From the NCBI RefSeq assembly GCF_034043515.1, contig NZ_CP138214.1, forward strand, positions 3,038,001-3,102,000: DNA of 64,000 bases, given 5' to 3'. Positions 33,416-41,433 of the stretch are shown piece by piece. Under the pieces are notes generated by a model. That model saw nothing but the letters and a program-made list of their open reading frames with translations. It was not told the DNA's origin and ran no database searches. The first letter of the stretch is position 1, and the number at the start of each line of letters is the position of its first letter. The translations under genes were made by a program, and so were the position numbers. This stretch comes from Pseudomonas sp. MUP55. GTDB lineage: Bacteria; Pseudomonadota; Gammaproteobacteria; Pseudomonadales; Pseudomonadaceae.

Positions 33416-35054
33416 GAATGGGACAAGCCTCCTGCGGTTCAGGGTTTTGAGGAATGATTGTCGAAGGGGATGCTGTGCGGTGAAAACCACGTAATAAGAT
33501 CTGGGTATAAGCATGTTGCGGGTGGGTCAGCAGCGTTGCCGTTTCCCCCTGCTCCACCACATGCCCGCCCTGCATCACGGCAATGCGATCACACAGTCTG
33601 GCGGCCACTCGCAAGTCGTGGGTGATGAACACAATGCTCAGCTTGAGCCGACGTTGCAGGTCTTCAAGCAACTCGAGGATCTGTACCTGGATCAGCGCAT
33701 CCAGAGCGGAAACGCATTCGTCCGCGATGAGTATTTTCGGCTCCACAGCCAAGGCACGGGCGACACCGATTCGCTGGCGCTGGCCACCGGAGAACTCATG
33801 AGGATAGCGTTCGAACGCGGCTGCGGGCAGCCCAACCAACTCCAGTATTGCCCGCGCGCGCCGCTCGGCCTCGGCCTTTGAGTGTCCCTGTACCAGCGGG
33901 CCGGTCATGACGATACGACCGACGGTCTGGCGCGGATTGAGCGAGGCAAACGGGTCCTGAAAAATCATCTGCACATCGCTGCGCAATGCTCGCAAACGCC
34001 CTTCGGACAGCGCCGTTACATCCTGACCCAGCCATTGAATTTGCCCACTGTCAGCACGTAGCAGCCGAACAAGGCAACGCCCCAGAGTGGATTTCCCCGA
34101 GCCTGACTCCCCAACAATGCCCAGGGTTTCACCCTGGCGCAGGGTCAACTGAACCTGCGCCAGGGCCTGGGTGGCACGCTTGCGCCACCAACCGCTGTGG
34201 CTGTGAAACACTTTATTAAGTTGCTCGGCGTTGAGCACCACACTCCCGTGCACCGTCGCGCGCGGGGCCCGCGGTTGCGCCGAGACCGCTGCCAACAGTT
34301 GCTGGGTATAAAGCGCCTGAGGCTTGCGCAACACCTGATGGGCGCTGCCCTGCTCCACCCGTTGACCTTTCTCCAGCACCAGCACGCGGTCGGCAATGGC
34401 CTCGACCACGGCGAAATCATGGGTGATGAACAACAGCGCCATGCCCTTGTCCTGTTGAATCTTGCGTAACAGATCGATGATCTGCGCCTGGGTGGTCACG
34501 TCCAGCGCCGAGGTAGGTTCGTCGGCGATCAGTAACGAGGGATCGAACGCCAATGCCATGGCGATGACCACGCGCTGACGCTGGCCACCGGAGAGCTCAA
34601 AGGGATAGACCAGGCGCAGGCGTTCAGGATCGGGCAGGCCGACATAACCCAGCAACTCCACAACCCGTCGGCGACGCTCCTGGGCCGATTTCACCCCGTG
34701 GGCGCGCAGGGTTTCATCGATCTGCTCACCCACGCGCAGCAGCGGGTTCAGCGCGCTCATGGGTTCCTGGAACACCATGCTTATATCTCGCCCGCGCAGC
34801 TGGCGCATCGCGGTTTCACTGAGCTTCGCCAGGTCTTCATCACGAAACAGCAGGCGCCCGCTTTCCACGCTCAGCGGCGTCGGTAACTGGCGCAACAATG
34901 CCTTGGCCAGCATCGACTTGCCGGAGCCGGACTCGCCCACTACACACAGGCACTCGCCGCTGCGCAATTGCAGCGACAGGTCATACAGCGCGTGACTGCG
35001 GTCGGCACCGGCCGGCAAGGCGATACGCAGGTTTTCCACGCTGAGCAACGTCAT
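33408..35054 (-). CDS. ABC transporter ATPase, fused double domain (oligopeptide type)
   Basis: 548 residues, two nucleotide-binding domains in one chain (about 1-260 and 275-530), like GsiA/YejF. Each has Walker A (GESGSGKS), a signature ([18 protein letters not shown]), Walker B and H-loop. Energises import through the two permeases encoded upstream. GGGAGG precedes the ATG; overlaps with neighbours on both sides show one operon from the sigma-54 promoter at 38472. Confidence 0.93.
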   Translation of the reverse strand: MTLLSVENLRIALPAGADRSHALYDLSLQLRSGECLCVVGESGSGKSMLAKALLRQLPTPLSVESGRLLFRDEDLAKLSETAMRQLRGRDISMVFQEPMSALNPLLRVGEQIDETLRAHGVKSAQERRRRVVELLGYVGLPDPERLRLVYPFELSGGQRQRVVIAMALAFDPSLLIADEPTSALDVTTQAQIIDLLRKIQQDKGMALLFITHDFAVVEAIADRVLVLEKGQRVEQGSAHQVLRKPQALYTQQLLAAVSAQPRAPRATVHGSVVLNAEQLNKVFHSHSGWWRKRATQALAQVQLTLRQGETLGIVGESGSGKSTLGRCLVRLLRADSGQIQWLGQDVTALSEGRLRALRSDVQMIFQDPFASLNPRQTVGRIVMTGPLVQGHSKAEAERRARAILELVGLPAAAFERYPHEFSGGQRQRIGVARALAVEPKILIADECVSALDALIQVQILELLEDLQRRLKLSIVFITHDLRVAARLCDRIAVMQGGHVVEQGETATLLTHPQHAYTQILLRGFHRTASPSTIIPQNPEPQEACPIHG

Positions 35055-35878
35055 AGCGGCCTCCCCGGTTCAAAGGCCACGCGCAGACCTTCGCCCACCC
35101 GGTTCACCGCCAGCACGCACAGCACAATCGCCAACCCCGGCAGGAAACTCATCCACCAGGCATCGCGCAGCAGCCCACGGGACGCGTTGATCATGTGCCC
35201 CCAGCTCATGGCCTCAGGGTCGCTCAGGCCGAGAAACGCCAAAGCCGACTCAGTGAGGATCGCCGTGGCCATCACAAAGGTCATCACCACCAGCAACGGT
35301 GCCAGCGCATTCGGCAGAATTTGTTGACTGATGATGCCCCAGGGCGACTGCCCCAGCACCCGCGCCGCTTGCACAAACTCACGTTGTCGCAGGGTAAGGA
35401 ATTCGCTGCGCACCAGCCGCGCGACGCCCGGCCACGCCACCAGCGAAATCGCCAGCACGATGGAACCCAGGGACGGCTCCAGCACCGCCACCAGGATCAC
35501 CGCCAACACTAACTGCGGAATGATCTGAAAGAACTCGGCGATCCGCATCAGCACGCCGTCGAGCCAGCCACCGAAATAACCGGCGACAGCGCCCACGAGC
35601 AGTCCCACCAGCAAGGTCGCCAGACTGGTCAACGTCCCCACGGCCAGGGACACACGGGCACCGTAGAGCAAGCCGCTACCGAGGTCGCGGCCAAGCATAT
35701 CGCTGCCCAGCCAGTGCGCCGAATCGTGGAACGGCGGGAGCATCGGCTGGGTGTTCATTTCCCAGGGCGAGCTACTGGTGAGCCACGGCGCGGCAGCCGC
35801 CAGTGCTGCCAGCACCAGCAAAAACACCGCGCCGGCCAGCGCCGACGGCTGGTGAATAAAGCGTGTGAGCACCGCCAT
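35051..35878 (-). CDS. ABC transporter permease, DppC-like
   Basis: 275 residues. Inner-membrane permease with an N-terminal helix (about 17-35), periplasmic loop and five further segments; the EAA-type loop lies near GVARLVRSEFLTLRQREFV. Full length for the DppC/OppC family. ATG 35878 overlaps the preceding gene's stop (TGATG), with GGAGG upstream. Pairs with the 35878-36855 permease. Confidence 0.88.
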   Translation of the reverse strand: MAVLTRFIHQPSALAGAVFLLVLAALAAAAPWLTSSSPWEMNTQPMLPPFHDSAHWLGSDMLGRDLGSGLLYGARVSLAVGTLTSLATLLVGLLVGAVAGYFGGWLDGVLMRIAEFFQIIPQLVLAVILVAVLEPSLGSIVLAISLVAWPGVARLVRSEFLTLRQREFVQAARVLGQSPWGIISQQILPNALAPLLVVMTFVMATAILTESALAFLGLSDPEAMSWGHMINASRGLLRDAWWMSFLPGLAIVLCVLAVNRVGEGLRVAFEPGRPL

Positions 35879-36855
35879 CAGCCCTGTCCTCCAGCGCCAA
35901 TACGTGGATCCAGCAGACGGCAAATCACATCGGTCAACACATTGAAGCCCACCACCAGAATCGAGATCACCAGAAAGCCGCCCATCAACACACCGTAGTC
36001 ACGCTGGGCCAATGAGTCATACATCAAGCGGCCAATGCCAGGCCAGGAGTACACCACCTCCACCAGTAACGCGCCGCTGGCCAGTTGGCCGAGTTGCAAA
36101 CCAGCGAAAGTCACCACCGGCAGCAGTGCATTGCGCAACACATGTACATACAGAATCCGCCGTGGATACAGGCCTTTGGCGTGGGCAGTGCGCACGTATT
36201 CCTGACCAAGGGCATCGAGCACGGCGGCTCGGGTGAGGTGGATATACAGCGCCAGAAACAGCACGCACAGGGATAGGCACGGCAACAACAGATGCCGCAG
36301 GCGATCCAGCAGCGAGAAGTCCCGGCCCACGGTCTCCATACCGAACGCCGGCAACCAGTCCAGACTTACGGAGAACAGCAGAATCATCAGCATCGCCAGC
36401 CAGAACGGCGGCATCGCGTACAGCAATAACGCACTGTGGGAGATCACGCCGTCCAGCCAATGCCGCTTCCGCCGTGCCCGCGCCGCCAGCACACCCAAGG
36501 TCACGCCGAGCACGGAAGACACCACAAAGGCCGAGCCCATCAATGCCAGCGTCGCCGGCAACCGCTCGGCGATCAGCGACCACACCGAGGTCTGGTTTCG
36601 GTAGGAATAACCCAGGTCCAGGTGGGCGATATTGCCCAGGTATATCAGCAACTGCTGGAGCAGCGGTTTATCCAGGCCCATGGTCTGGCGCAGCTGCTCG
36701 ATAAACTGCGCATCGTCCACCCCCGCCTCTCCTGCCAACAGCAATGCAGGATCGCCCGGCGCCAGTCGAATCAGCAGGAAACTCAGCACCAGCACCGCCA
36801 CCACCATCAGCAACGCCTTGACGAGCCGCCCGCTAAAATACAACACGCCGTTCAT
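35878..36855 (-). CDS. ABC transporter permease, DppB-like
   Basis: 325 residues with six membrane segments; FLLIRLAPGDPA near the start is the DppB/OppB hallmark, and the EAA-type loop reads RTAHAKGLYPRRILYVHVLRN. It forms the import channel with the DppC-like subunit. Start overlaps the stop of the binding-protein gene by 4 bp. Confidence 0.9.
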   Translation of the reverse strand: MNGVLYFSGRLVKALLMVVAVLVLSFLLIRLAPGDPALLLAGEAGVDDAQFIEQLRQTMGLDKPLLQQLLIYLGNIAHLDLGYSYRNQTSVWSLIAERLPATLALMGSAFVVSSVLGVTLGVLAARARRKRHWLDGVISHSALLLYAMPPFWLAMLMILLFSVSLDWLPAFGMETVGRDFSLLDRLRHLLLPCLSLCVLFLALYIHLTRAAVLDALGQEYVRTAHAKGLYPRRILYVHVLRNALLPVVTFAGLQLGQLASGALLVEVVYSWPGIGRLMYDSLAQRDYGVLMGGFLVISILVVGFNVLTDVICRLLDPRIGAGGQG

Positions 36856-38435
36856 GGCGCCACGGCCTCGAGGTACACACTCTCGTAGTCCTCGTTAAGG
36901 CTGGTAGCGGTCTGCAGCAGGTTTTTCACCTGTTTGTGAAACAGCGTCGGGTAACGCATTTCGAAGATCGGCGCGATGGGCAGGTCGGTGTTCAGCACGT
37001 TCTCCAACTGGCTGTAGAGCTGTTTGCGCTCCGGGCCTTCCGGGGTATCGGCGACTTTCGCCCACAAGGCATCGGCCTCGGCGCTGTTGTAGCCGCTGAC
37101 GTTGGCGAACGGCGAGGTCTTGAGGATGTAGTCGGAGCGGAACAGGTAGGCGCTGGTCAGGTAGGGGTCGCCGATCTGGAAAATAAAGTTGTAGGTCAGG
37201 TCGAAGTCCCAGTCGCTCACGCGCTGGAACCAAGTCGCCGCGTCGGACGTCACCACCTGCACCTTGAAACCCAAGGGCTGCAAGGACTGCTTGGTGTATT
37301 CGGCCAGGCGCTCCCAGGCTCCCCCCTTCTCGCCATTGAGCAGGCGAATGCGCACCGCGCCGACATCCACGCCGGATTCGGCAATCAGCGCTTTGGCCTT
37401 GTTCACGTCATAGGCGTACTGCGGCAACTGGGGATCGTGGTAAGGCGAGCTGGACACAAATGGCCCCTGGGCGACCTTGCCCGAGCCGAAGAAGATGTTA
37501 TCGACGATGAACTGGCGGTTCAGCGCATACAGGATCGCCTGGCGCACCTTGGGGTTGTTCAGCGGCGGCTTGCGCGTGTTGATTTGCAGGAAGGCCAGCC
37601 CAGAGTACAACTCCCAGCCTTTTTCCGACGACTGCACATCGGGCAAGGCAGTTAAGCGCTTGAGGTCGGCGTAATCCGCATCGCCGCTGCGCAATACTTG
37701 CACATCGTTACGCTCGAACGCGGCGGCACGCGAAGAGGCATCAGGAATGACGTGGAAGATGATGCTGTCGAGGTGCGGCAGGCCCTTTTTCCAGTAGTTG
37801 GGGTTCTTGGCCAGCTTGATATAGGCGCCGCGTTTCCACTCGACGAACACAAACGGGCCGGTACCCACCGGTTTCAGGTTGTAGGGGTTGTTACGAAAGT
37901 CGGTGTTCTCGTAAAGGTGCTTGGGCACCACCGGGCGCAAGCCGCTGCCCAAGGCCGAAAGCAACGGCGCGAACGGTTTCTTCAGGTGAAAGACCACCTG
38001 CAGCGGGCCTTTGGCGGTGATGCTCTGGACGTACTCGGTGATGATCCCCCCGAGGCGTTTGTCCACCTCGGGGTAGAAGGTCTGAAAGCTGAACACCACG
38101 TCATCGGCGGTGAACGCCGGACCGTCGTGCCAGTGCACGCCGTCCTGCAAGTCGAACGTGTAGGTGAGGCCGTCAGGGGAGATGGTCCAGGCTTTGGCCA
38201 ATACCGGTTTGGGCGCAAGGTGTGTGTCGAAGGTGAGCAGGCCCTGGAGCACCTTGCCGCTCACGTATTGGGTCGATACATGGCTGACTACGCCGTGCAT
38301 CAGCGAGGGCGGCTCCGGCTGGGCCACCAGATTGAGCACGCCGCCCTCCTGCGGTTGTGCGTGAGCCTGGCCGGCCAGCAACGCGGTGCACAGTGCCACC
38401 GACGTGAGGGCACTGCGGAAAGAGAATGAGCGCAT
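36852..38435 (-). CDS. ABC transporter substrate-binding protein (peptide/opine family 5)
   Basis: 527 residues. Signal peptide (1-26, ends QAHA), then a family 5 extracellular solute-binding fold: ALTSVALC leader, TFDLQDGVHWHDGPAFTADDV and PVGTGPFVFVEWK are typical. Captures the substrate in the periplasm for the permeases. Ligands in this family range from peptides to glutathione, nickel and opines, so the substrate is open; context suggests a sulfur- or ester-containing compound. ATG 38435 begins at a good signal peptide; the longer frame to 38585 does not. First gene of the operon, under a sigma-54 promoter. Confidence 0.9.
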   Translation of the reverse strand: MRSFSFRSALTSVALCTALLAGQAHAQPQEGGVLNLVAQPEPPSLMHGVVSHVSTQYVSGKVLQGLLTFDTHLAPKPVLAKAWTISPDGLTYTFDLQDGVHWHDGPAFTADDVVFSFQTFYPEVDKRLGGIITEYVQSITAKGPLQVVFHLKKPFAPLLSALGSGLRPVVPKHLYENTDFRNNPYNLKPVGTGPFVFVEWKRGAYIKLAKNPNYWKKGLPHLDSIIFHVIPDASSRAAAFERNDVQVLRSGDADYADLKRLTALPDVQSSEKGWELYSGLAFLQINTRKPPLNNPKVRQAILYALNRQFIVDNIFFGSGKVAQGPFVSSSPYHDPQLPQYAYDVNKAKALIAESGVDVGAVRIRLLNGEKGGAWERLAEYTKQSLQPLGFKVQVVTSDAATWFQRVSDWDFDLTYNFIFQIGDPYLTSAYLFRSDYILKTSPFANVSGYNSAEADALWAKVADTPEGPERKQLYSQLENVLNTDLPIAPIFEMRYPTLFHKQVKNLLQTATSLNEDYESVYLEAVAP

Positions 38436-38471
38436 GGAGTCTTCTCGAATCGAAAAATATAACGAGGGTTT

Positions 38472-38487
38472 TGCAAGCGCTGTGCCA
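38472..38487 (-). promoter_or_regulatory. Sigma-54 promoter of the ABC transporter operon
   Basis: Minus-strand TGGCAC-AGCGC-TTGCA, an exact -24/-12 consensus, 37 bp before the binding-protein start. Confidence 0.85.
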
Positions 38488-38592
38488 TGGCCGGTTGGGC
38501 GGGGATTGCTGGGGTTGGCGGTGATCGCGCTGATGAAAAAACCACAGAGCTGCGCCGGAGTGTGCAAAAAGCAGCAGCAAGGCATTTCAACT

Positions 38593-38679
38593 GTGGGAGG
38601 GGGCTTGCCCCCGATACCGGTGGGTCATCAATGAATGAGCCAACTGACACGCCGCTATCGGGGGCAAGCCCCCTCCCAC
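38593..38679. repeat. REP pair in inverted orientation (REPIN-like)
   Basis: Two 24-base REP copies, 38593-38616 and 38656-38679, are exact reverse complements, 39 bases apart. Typical of Pseudomonas extragenic DNA. The right copy contains GCCCC-CT-CCCACA (38668-38680), the same target core occupied by the IS110 element at 15811. Confidence 0.85.
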
Positions 38680-38697
38680 AGGTTCACCGCTGGTCGA

Positions 38698-38713
38698 TGG
38701 CACAAGGTTTGCC
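38698..38713 (+). promoter_or_regulatory. Sigma-54 promoter of the TPR protein gene
   Basis: TGGCAC-AAGGT-TTGCC: full -24 element, -12 with one deviation at the last base, 37 bp before the ATG at 38751. Confidence 0.75.
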
Positions 38714-38750
38714 CCTGTAACCGTCATCTGAATCAACGAGCCTCGCCGCC

Positions 38751-40091
38751 ATGTCACTGGATTACCTGGGCAACCCCATCGACACCACCGACCCGACCAC
38801 CCTCCAAGGGCTGGACGACTTCATAGGCGGCTTCCTCGGCTACCAGCCCCGTGCCGAACGCATCCTTGCCACCGCCGATGCCGATCCCGACTCCGCGCTG
38901 GCCAATGCGTTTGCCGGCTTGCTGCTGATGTTCATCGAGTCGCCCGAGGGCCCGGCGCTGGCGGAAAAATACCGCCAACGTGCGGCGCATGCCGTTCACC
39001 CGCGCGCCCAACTGTACCTTGGCGTGCTGCACGCCTGGATCAAGGACGACCTCGATCAAGTCCTGCGTTTGAGCGAGAACCTGCTCGACCGCTACCCCCG
39101 CGACCTGTTCGCCGCCAAGCTCAACCAGTACCTGGAATTCAATCGTGGCAACTGGCCCGCCCTGTTGCGCATCGGCCTGAAGGCCACCGCTGGCGCACCC
39201 GATATTGCCCACAGCCACGGCCTGCTGGCGTTCGCCTACGAGCAATGCCACCTGCTTGAAGAAGCCGAAGCCTGCGCGCTGCAAGCCTTACGCCTGCAAC
39301 CCGCGGAGCCCTGGGCCCAGCACGCCCTGGCACATGTGATGTTGACCCAGGGACGCATCGAGGAAGGCACGGCATTCCTGGAAAGCGTGAGCCATCACTG
39401 GGACGGTTTGAACTCGTTCATGTACACCCACAACTGGTGGCACCTGGCGTTGTTCTACCTGGCGCGGGGCGAGAATCAGCGCGTGCTGGAGATTTACGAC
39501 AAGCACGTATGGGGCATCCTCCCGGAATACTCCCAGGACCAGGTCGGCGCCGTGTCCTTGCTCGCGCGATTGGAACTGGCCGGAATCGACGTGGGCGAGC
39601 GCTGGCAGGCGCTGGCACCCTACCTGCAACGCCGGGTCTGCGATACGGTACAGCCGTTCCTGAGCGTGCAGTACCTGTATGGCCTGGCCCGGGCGGGCAA
39701 GCCGGAGGCGGATAGGTTGCTGGCGGCGCTGCGCCAGTACAGCTTCGACGCACGGCCGGTATGGGGCGAAGTGACCTTGCCGTTGGCGCAGGGCTTATTG
39801 GCCCATGCACGTGGCGACTGGCAACAGTCGCTGGCGCAACTGACGATCGCCCTTCCGCGGCTGAATGAGATTGGTGGCAGCCACGCACAACGCGATCTGT
39901 TTGCCCTGGTGGAGCTGGATGCACGAGTGAAGGCCGGGGATTGGTTGGCGGCGCAGCAGACACTGGAATTGCGGCGCCGGTATGACGAGTGGGATGTGCT
40001 GACGAATCGGCGTTTGGTGCGGGTGTATGAGGCGTTGAGGTTGCCGGCGCTGGCGGCGAAGGCACAGACGCGCCTGTCACGTTTCACCTGA
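38751..40091 (+). CDS. Tetratricopeptide-repeat protein, TTC38-like
   Basis: 446 residues, helical throughout, with TPR-type pairs visible (ARAQLYLGVLHAWIKDDLDQ; PWAQHALAHVMLTQGRIEEG; later WWHLALFYLARGENQRV). The HALAHVMLTQGR and HNWWHLALF strings are typical of the TTC38-like family, of unknown biochemical role. Cytosolic. Its sigma-54 promoter places it in the same regulon as the transporter and the monooxygenases, so a role as an assembly or regulatory partner in that pathway is likely but unproven. Confidence 0.8.
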   Translation: MSLDYLGNPIDTTDPTTLQGLDDFIGGFLGYQPRAERILATADADPDSALANAFAGLLLMFIESPEGPALAEKYRQRAAHAVHPRAQLYLGVLHAWIKDDLDQVLRLSENLLDRYPRDLFAAKLNQYLEFNRGNWPALLRIGLKATAGAPDIAHSHGLLAFAYEQCHLLEEAEACALQALRLQPAEPWAQHALAHVMLTQGRIEEGTAFLESVSHHWDGLNSFMYTHNWWHLALFYLARGENQRVLEIYDKHVWGILPEYSQDQVGAVSLLARLELAGIDVGERWQALAPYLQRRVCDTVQPFLSVQYLYGLARAGKPEADRLLAALRQYSFDARPVWGEVTLPLAQGLLAHARGDWQQSLAQLTIALPRLNEIGGSHAQRDLFALVELDARVKAGDWLAAQQTLELRRRYDEWDVLTNRRLVRVYEALRLPALAAKAQTRLSRFT

Positions 40092-40096
40092 ACAGC

Positions 40097-40118
40097 AGGA
40101 GCCGGCTTGTGGGCTCCT
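40097..40118. terminator. Hairpin between convergent genes
   Basis: Stem AGGAGCC / GGCTCCT with an 8-base loop, between the TPR gene stop and the P1 peptidase stop. No T-tract; moderate support. Confidence 0.5.
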
Positions 40119-40132
40119 ACAGTTGCTCGCGG

Positions 40133-41125
40133 CTAGCCCCTGGCACTGAACACCCCTCTGGCAATCGCCCGCGCCACGCAATCCGCAGCCGCCGAGCCAA
40201 TACAGCCAATTTCCACCTGCCGCCGTGGGCCATCGGTCAACTCAACCGCCGCCGACGCCAAGGCAAACATAGTGTCGCCATCAAACGGCAAATGCGCCGG
40301 ACGCACCGCACGGGCAATCCCGTCCTGAGCCATGATCGCCACGCGTTTGCACTCAGCCACAGTGAGCCGAGCGGTACTGGCGACCACCACCAGTGTGGTG
40401 TTGGCCCCGGCTTGCAGGCGGCCCATCGAATCCAGGCGTGACAGCTGCGGCATCGGGTCGCTGCAGTCCATCTCGGCTTCAGGTCGCCGGCCACCGAACT
40501 CCCCCGCGACTTCCCAGGGCCACGCCCAGAAGGTCTGGCCGTCAGGCATGTACACCGAGCCTATCGGGTTGGCGACCACCAATGCAGCGACGATCAAGCC
40601 ATTTCCCAGATTCAGGGAAGCGGTACCCAGCCCACCTTTGAGCACCCCGGCCATGGCGCCACGACCGGCACCCACCGAGCCCAATTCAAAGTCCTCACCT
40701 GCATTGGCCAGCGCCTCGAAGCCCAAGCGTCGGTAAGGCGGTTCCAACCCCCAGTCTTTGTCGCCGCCGTTAGCCAAGTCATGCAACACCGCTGCGGGCA
40801 CGATGGGAATAGCCGGAGCGCCGGGTTTGAGGTGCAGGCCCACTTGGTCCTGGGACAGTTTCGCCGCCACCGCATCCGCCGCCCCCAGGCCGAAGACCGA
40901 GCCGCCGGCAAATACCAGGGCGTGGAGCTGGCCGACCATGTTTTCCGGCTCAAGCGCGGCCGTTTCGCGCCCGCCAGGGCCACCGCCGCGAATGTCGATG
41001 CTGGCAGTCCAGAAACCATTGGGGCGAATCACTGTGACGCCGGTGTCGACGCGCAGGTCCGTGGCGTGGCCGACCGTGAGGCCTGGGATATCGGTGAGGG
41101 CATTGCGCGGGCCGGGTCTAGGCAT
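40133..41125 (-). CDS. P1-family (S58, DmpA/NylC-type) peptidase or amidase
   Basis: 330 residues. N-terminal-nucleophile hydrolase family: ITDIPGLTVGHATD-type start (residues 10-22), GGGPGGRET, GSVGAGRGAMAGVLKGGLGTAS (148-170), and GAN-TTLVVV, where self-cleavage between Asn242 and Thr243 would free Thr243 as nucleophile, as in NylC. Relatives cleave beta-peptides, D-amino-acid amides or nylon oligomers. No signal peptide. Its own sigma-54 promoter (41167-41182) ties it to the transporter and monooxygenase units, suggesting it cleaves an amide in the imported compound. Confidence 0.85.
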   Translation of the reverse strand: MPRPGPRNALTDIPGLTVGHATDLRVDTGVTVIRPNGFWTASIDIRGGGPGGRETAALEPENMVGQLHALVFAGGSVFGLGAADAVAAKLSQDQVGLHLKPGAPAIPIVPAAVLHDLANGGDKDWGLEPPYRRLGFEALANAGEDFELGSVGAGRGAMAGVLKGGLGTASLNLGNGLIVAALVVANPIGSVYMPDGQTFWAWPWEVAGEFGGRRPEAEMDCSDPMPQLSRLDSMGRLQAGANTTLVVVASTARLTVAECKRVAIMAQDGIARAVRPAHLPFDGDTMFALASAAVELTDGPRRQVEIGCIGSAAADCVARAIARGVFSARG

Positions 41126-41166
41126 ACAGAAATAGCTTCCTTGGGTTCAGGGTGTCGCGTGGGCAG

Positions 41167-41182
41167 AGCAAGTCGTGTGCCA
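41167..41182 (-). promoter_or_regulatory. Sigma-54 promoter of the P1 peptidase gene
   Basis: Minus-strand TGGCAC-ACGAC-TTGCT, exact -24/-12 consensus, 42 bp before the start codon at 41125. Confidence 0.85.
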
Positions 41183-41333
41183 AGCACAACCACCCAAGCC
41201 TTACGGCTAAATACCCGGTTGCCGATGAAAGCCCCTGCACAAAAACCAACACCCTGCCCTTGAGCCTGTTAAAAAAACACCACCCACCCGTTTAACAACC
41301 GATAAGCCTCTGTTTTTAAACACTTTTAACAGA

Positions 41334-41349
41334 TGGCACAGCCCTTGCT
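41334..41349 (+). promoter_or_regulatory. Sigma-54 promoter of the TonB receptor/monooxygenase operon
   Basis: TGGCAC-AGCCC-TTGCT, exact -24/-12 consensus, 85 bp before the receptor start. Just upstream (41262-41332) is an AT-rich block with repeated TGTTT/AAACA half-sites (for example TGTTTTTAAACA), a good candidate for activator binding that could also serve the divergent peptidase promoter. Confidence 0.88.
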
Positions 41350-41433
41350 CTCCAGCCTTCCCACCAGAGCTTGAACTCAACAAGCCGTCCTCTATCAAGG
41401 CCCAACACCTTAAACCACTGGAGTAGTCCCATC

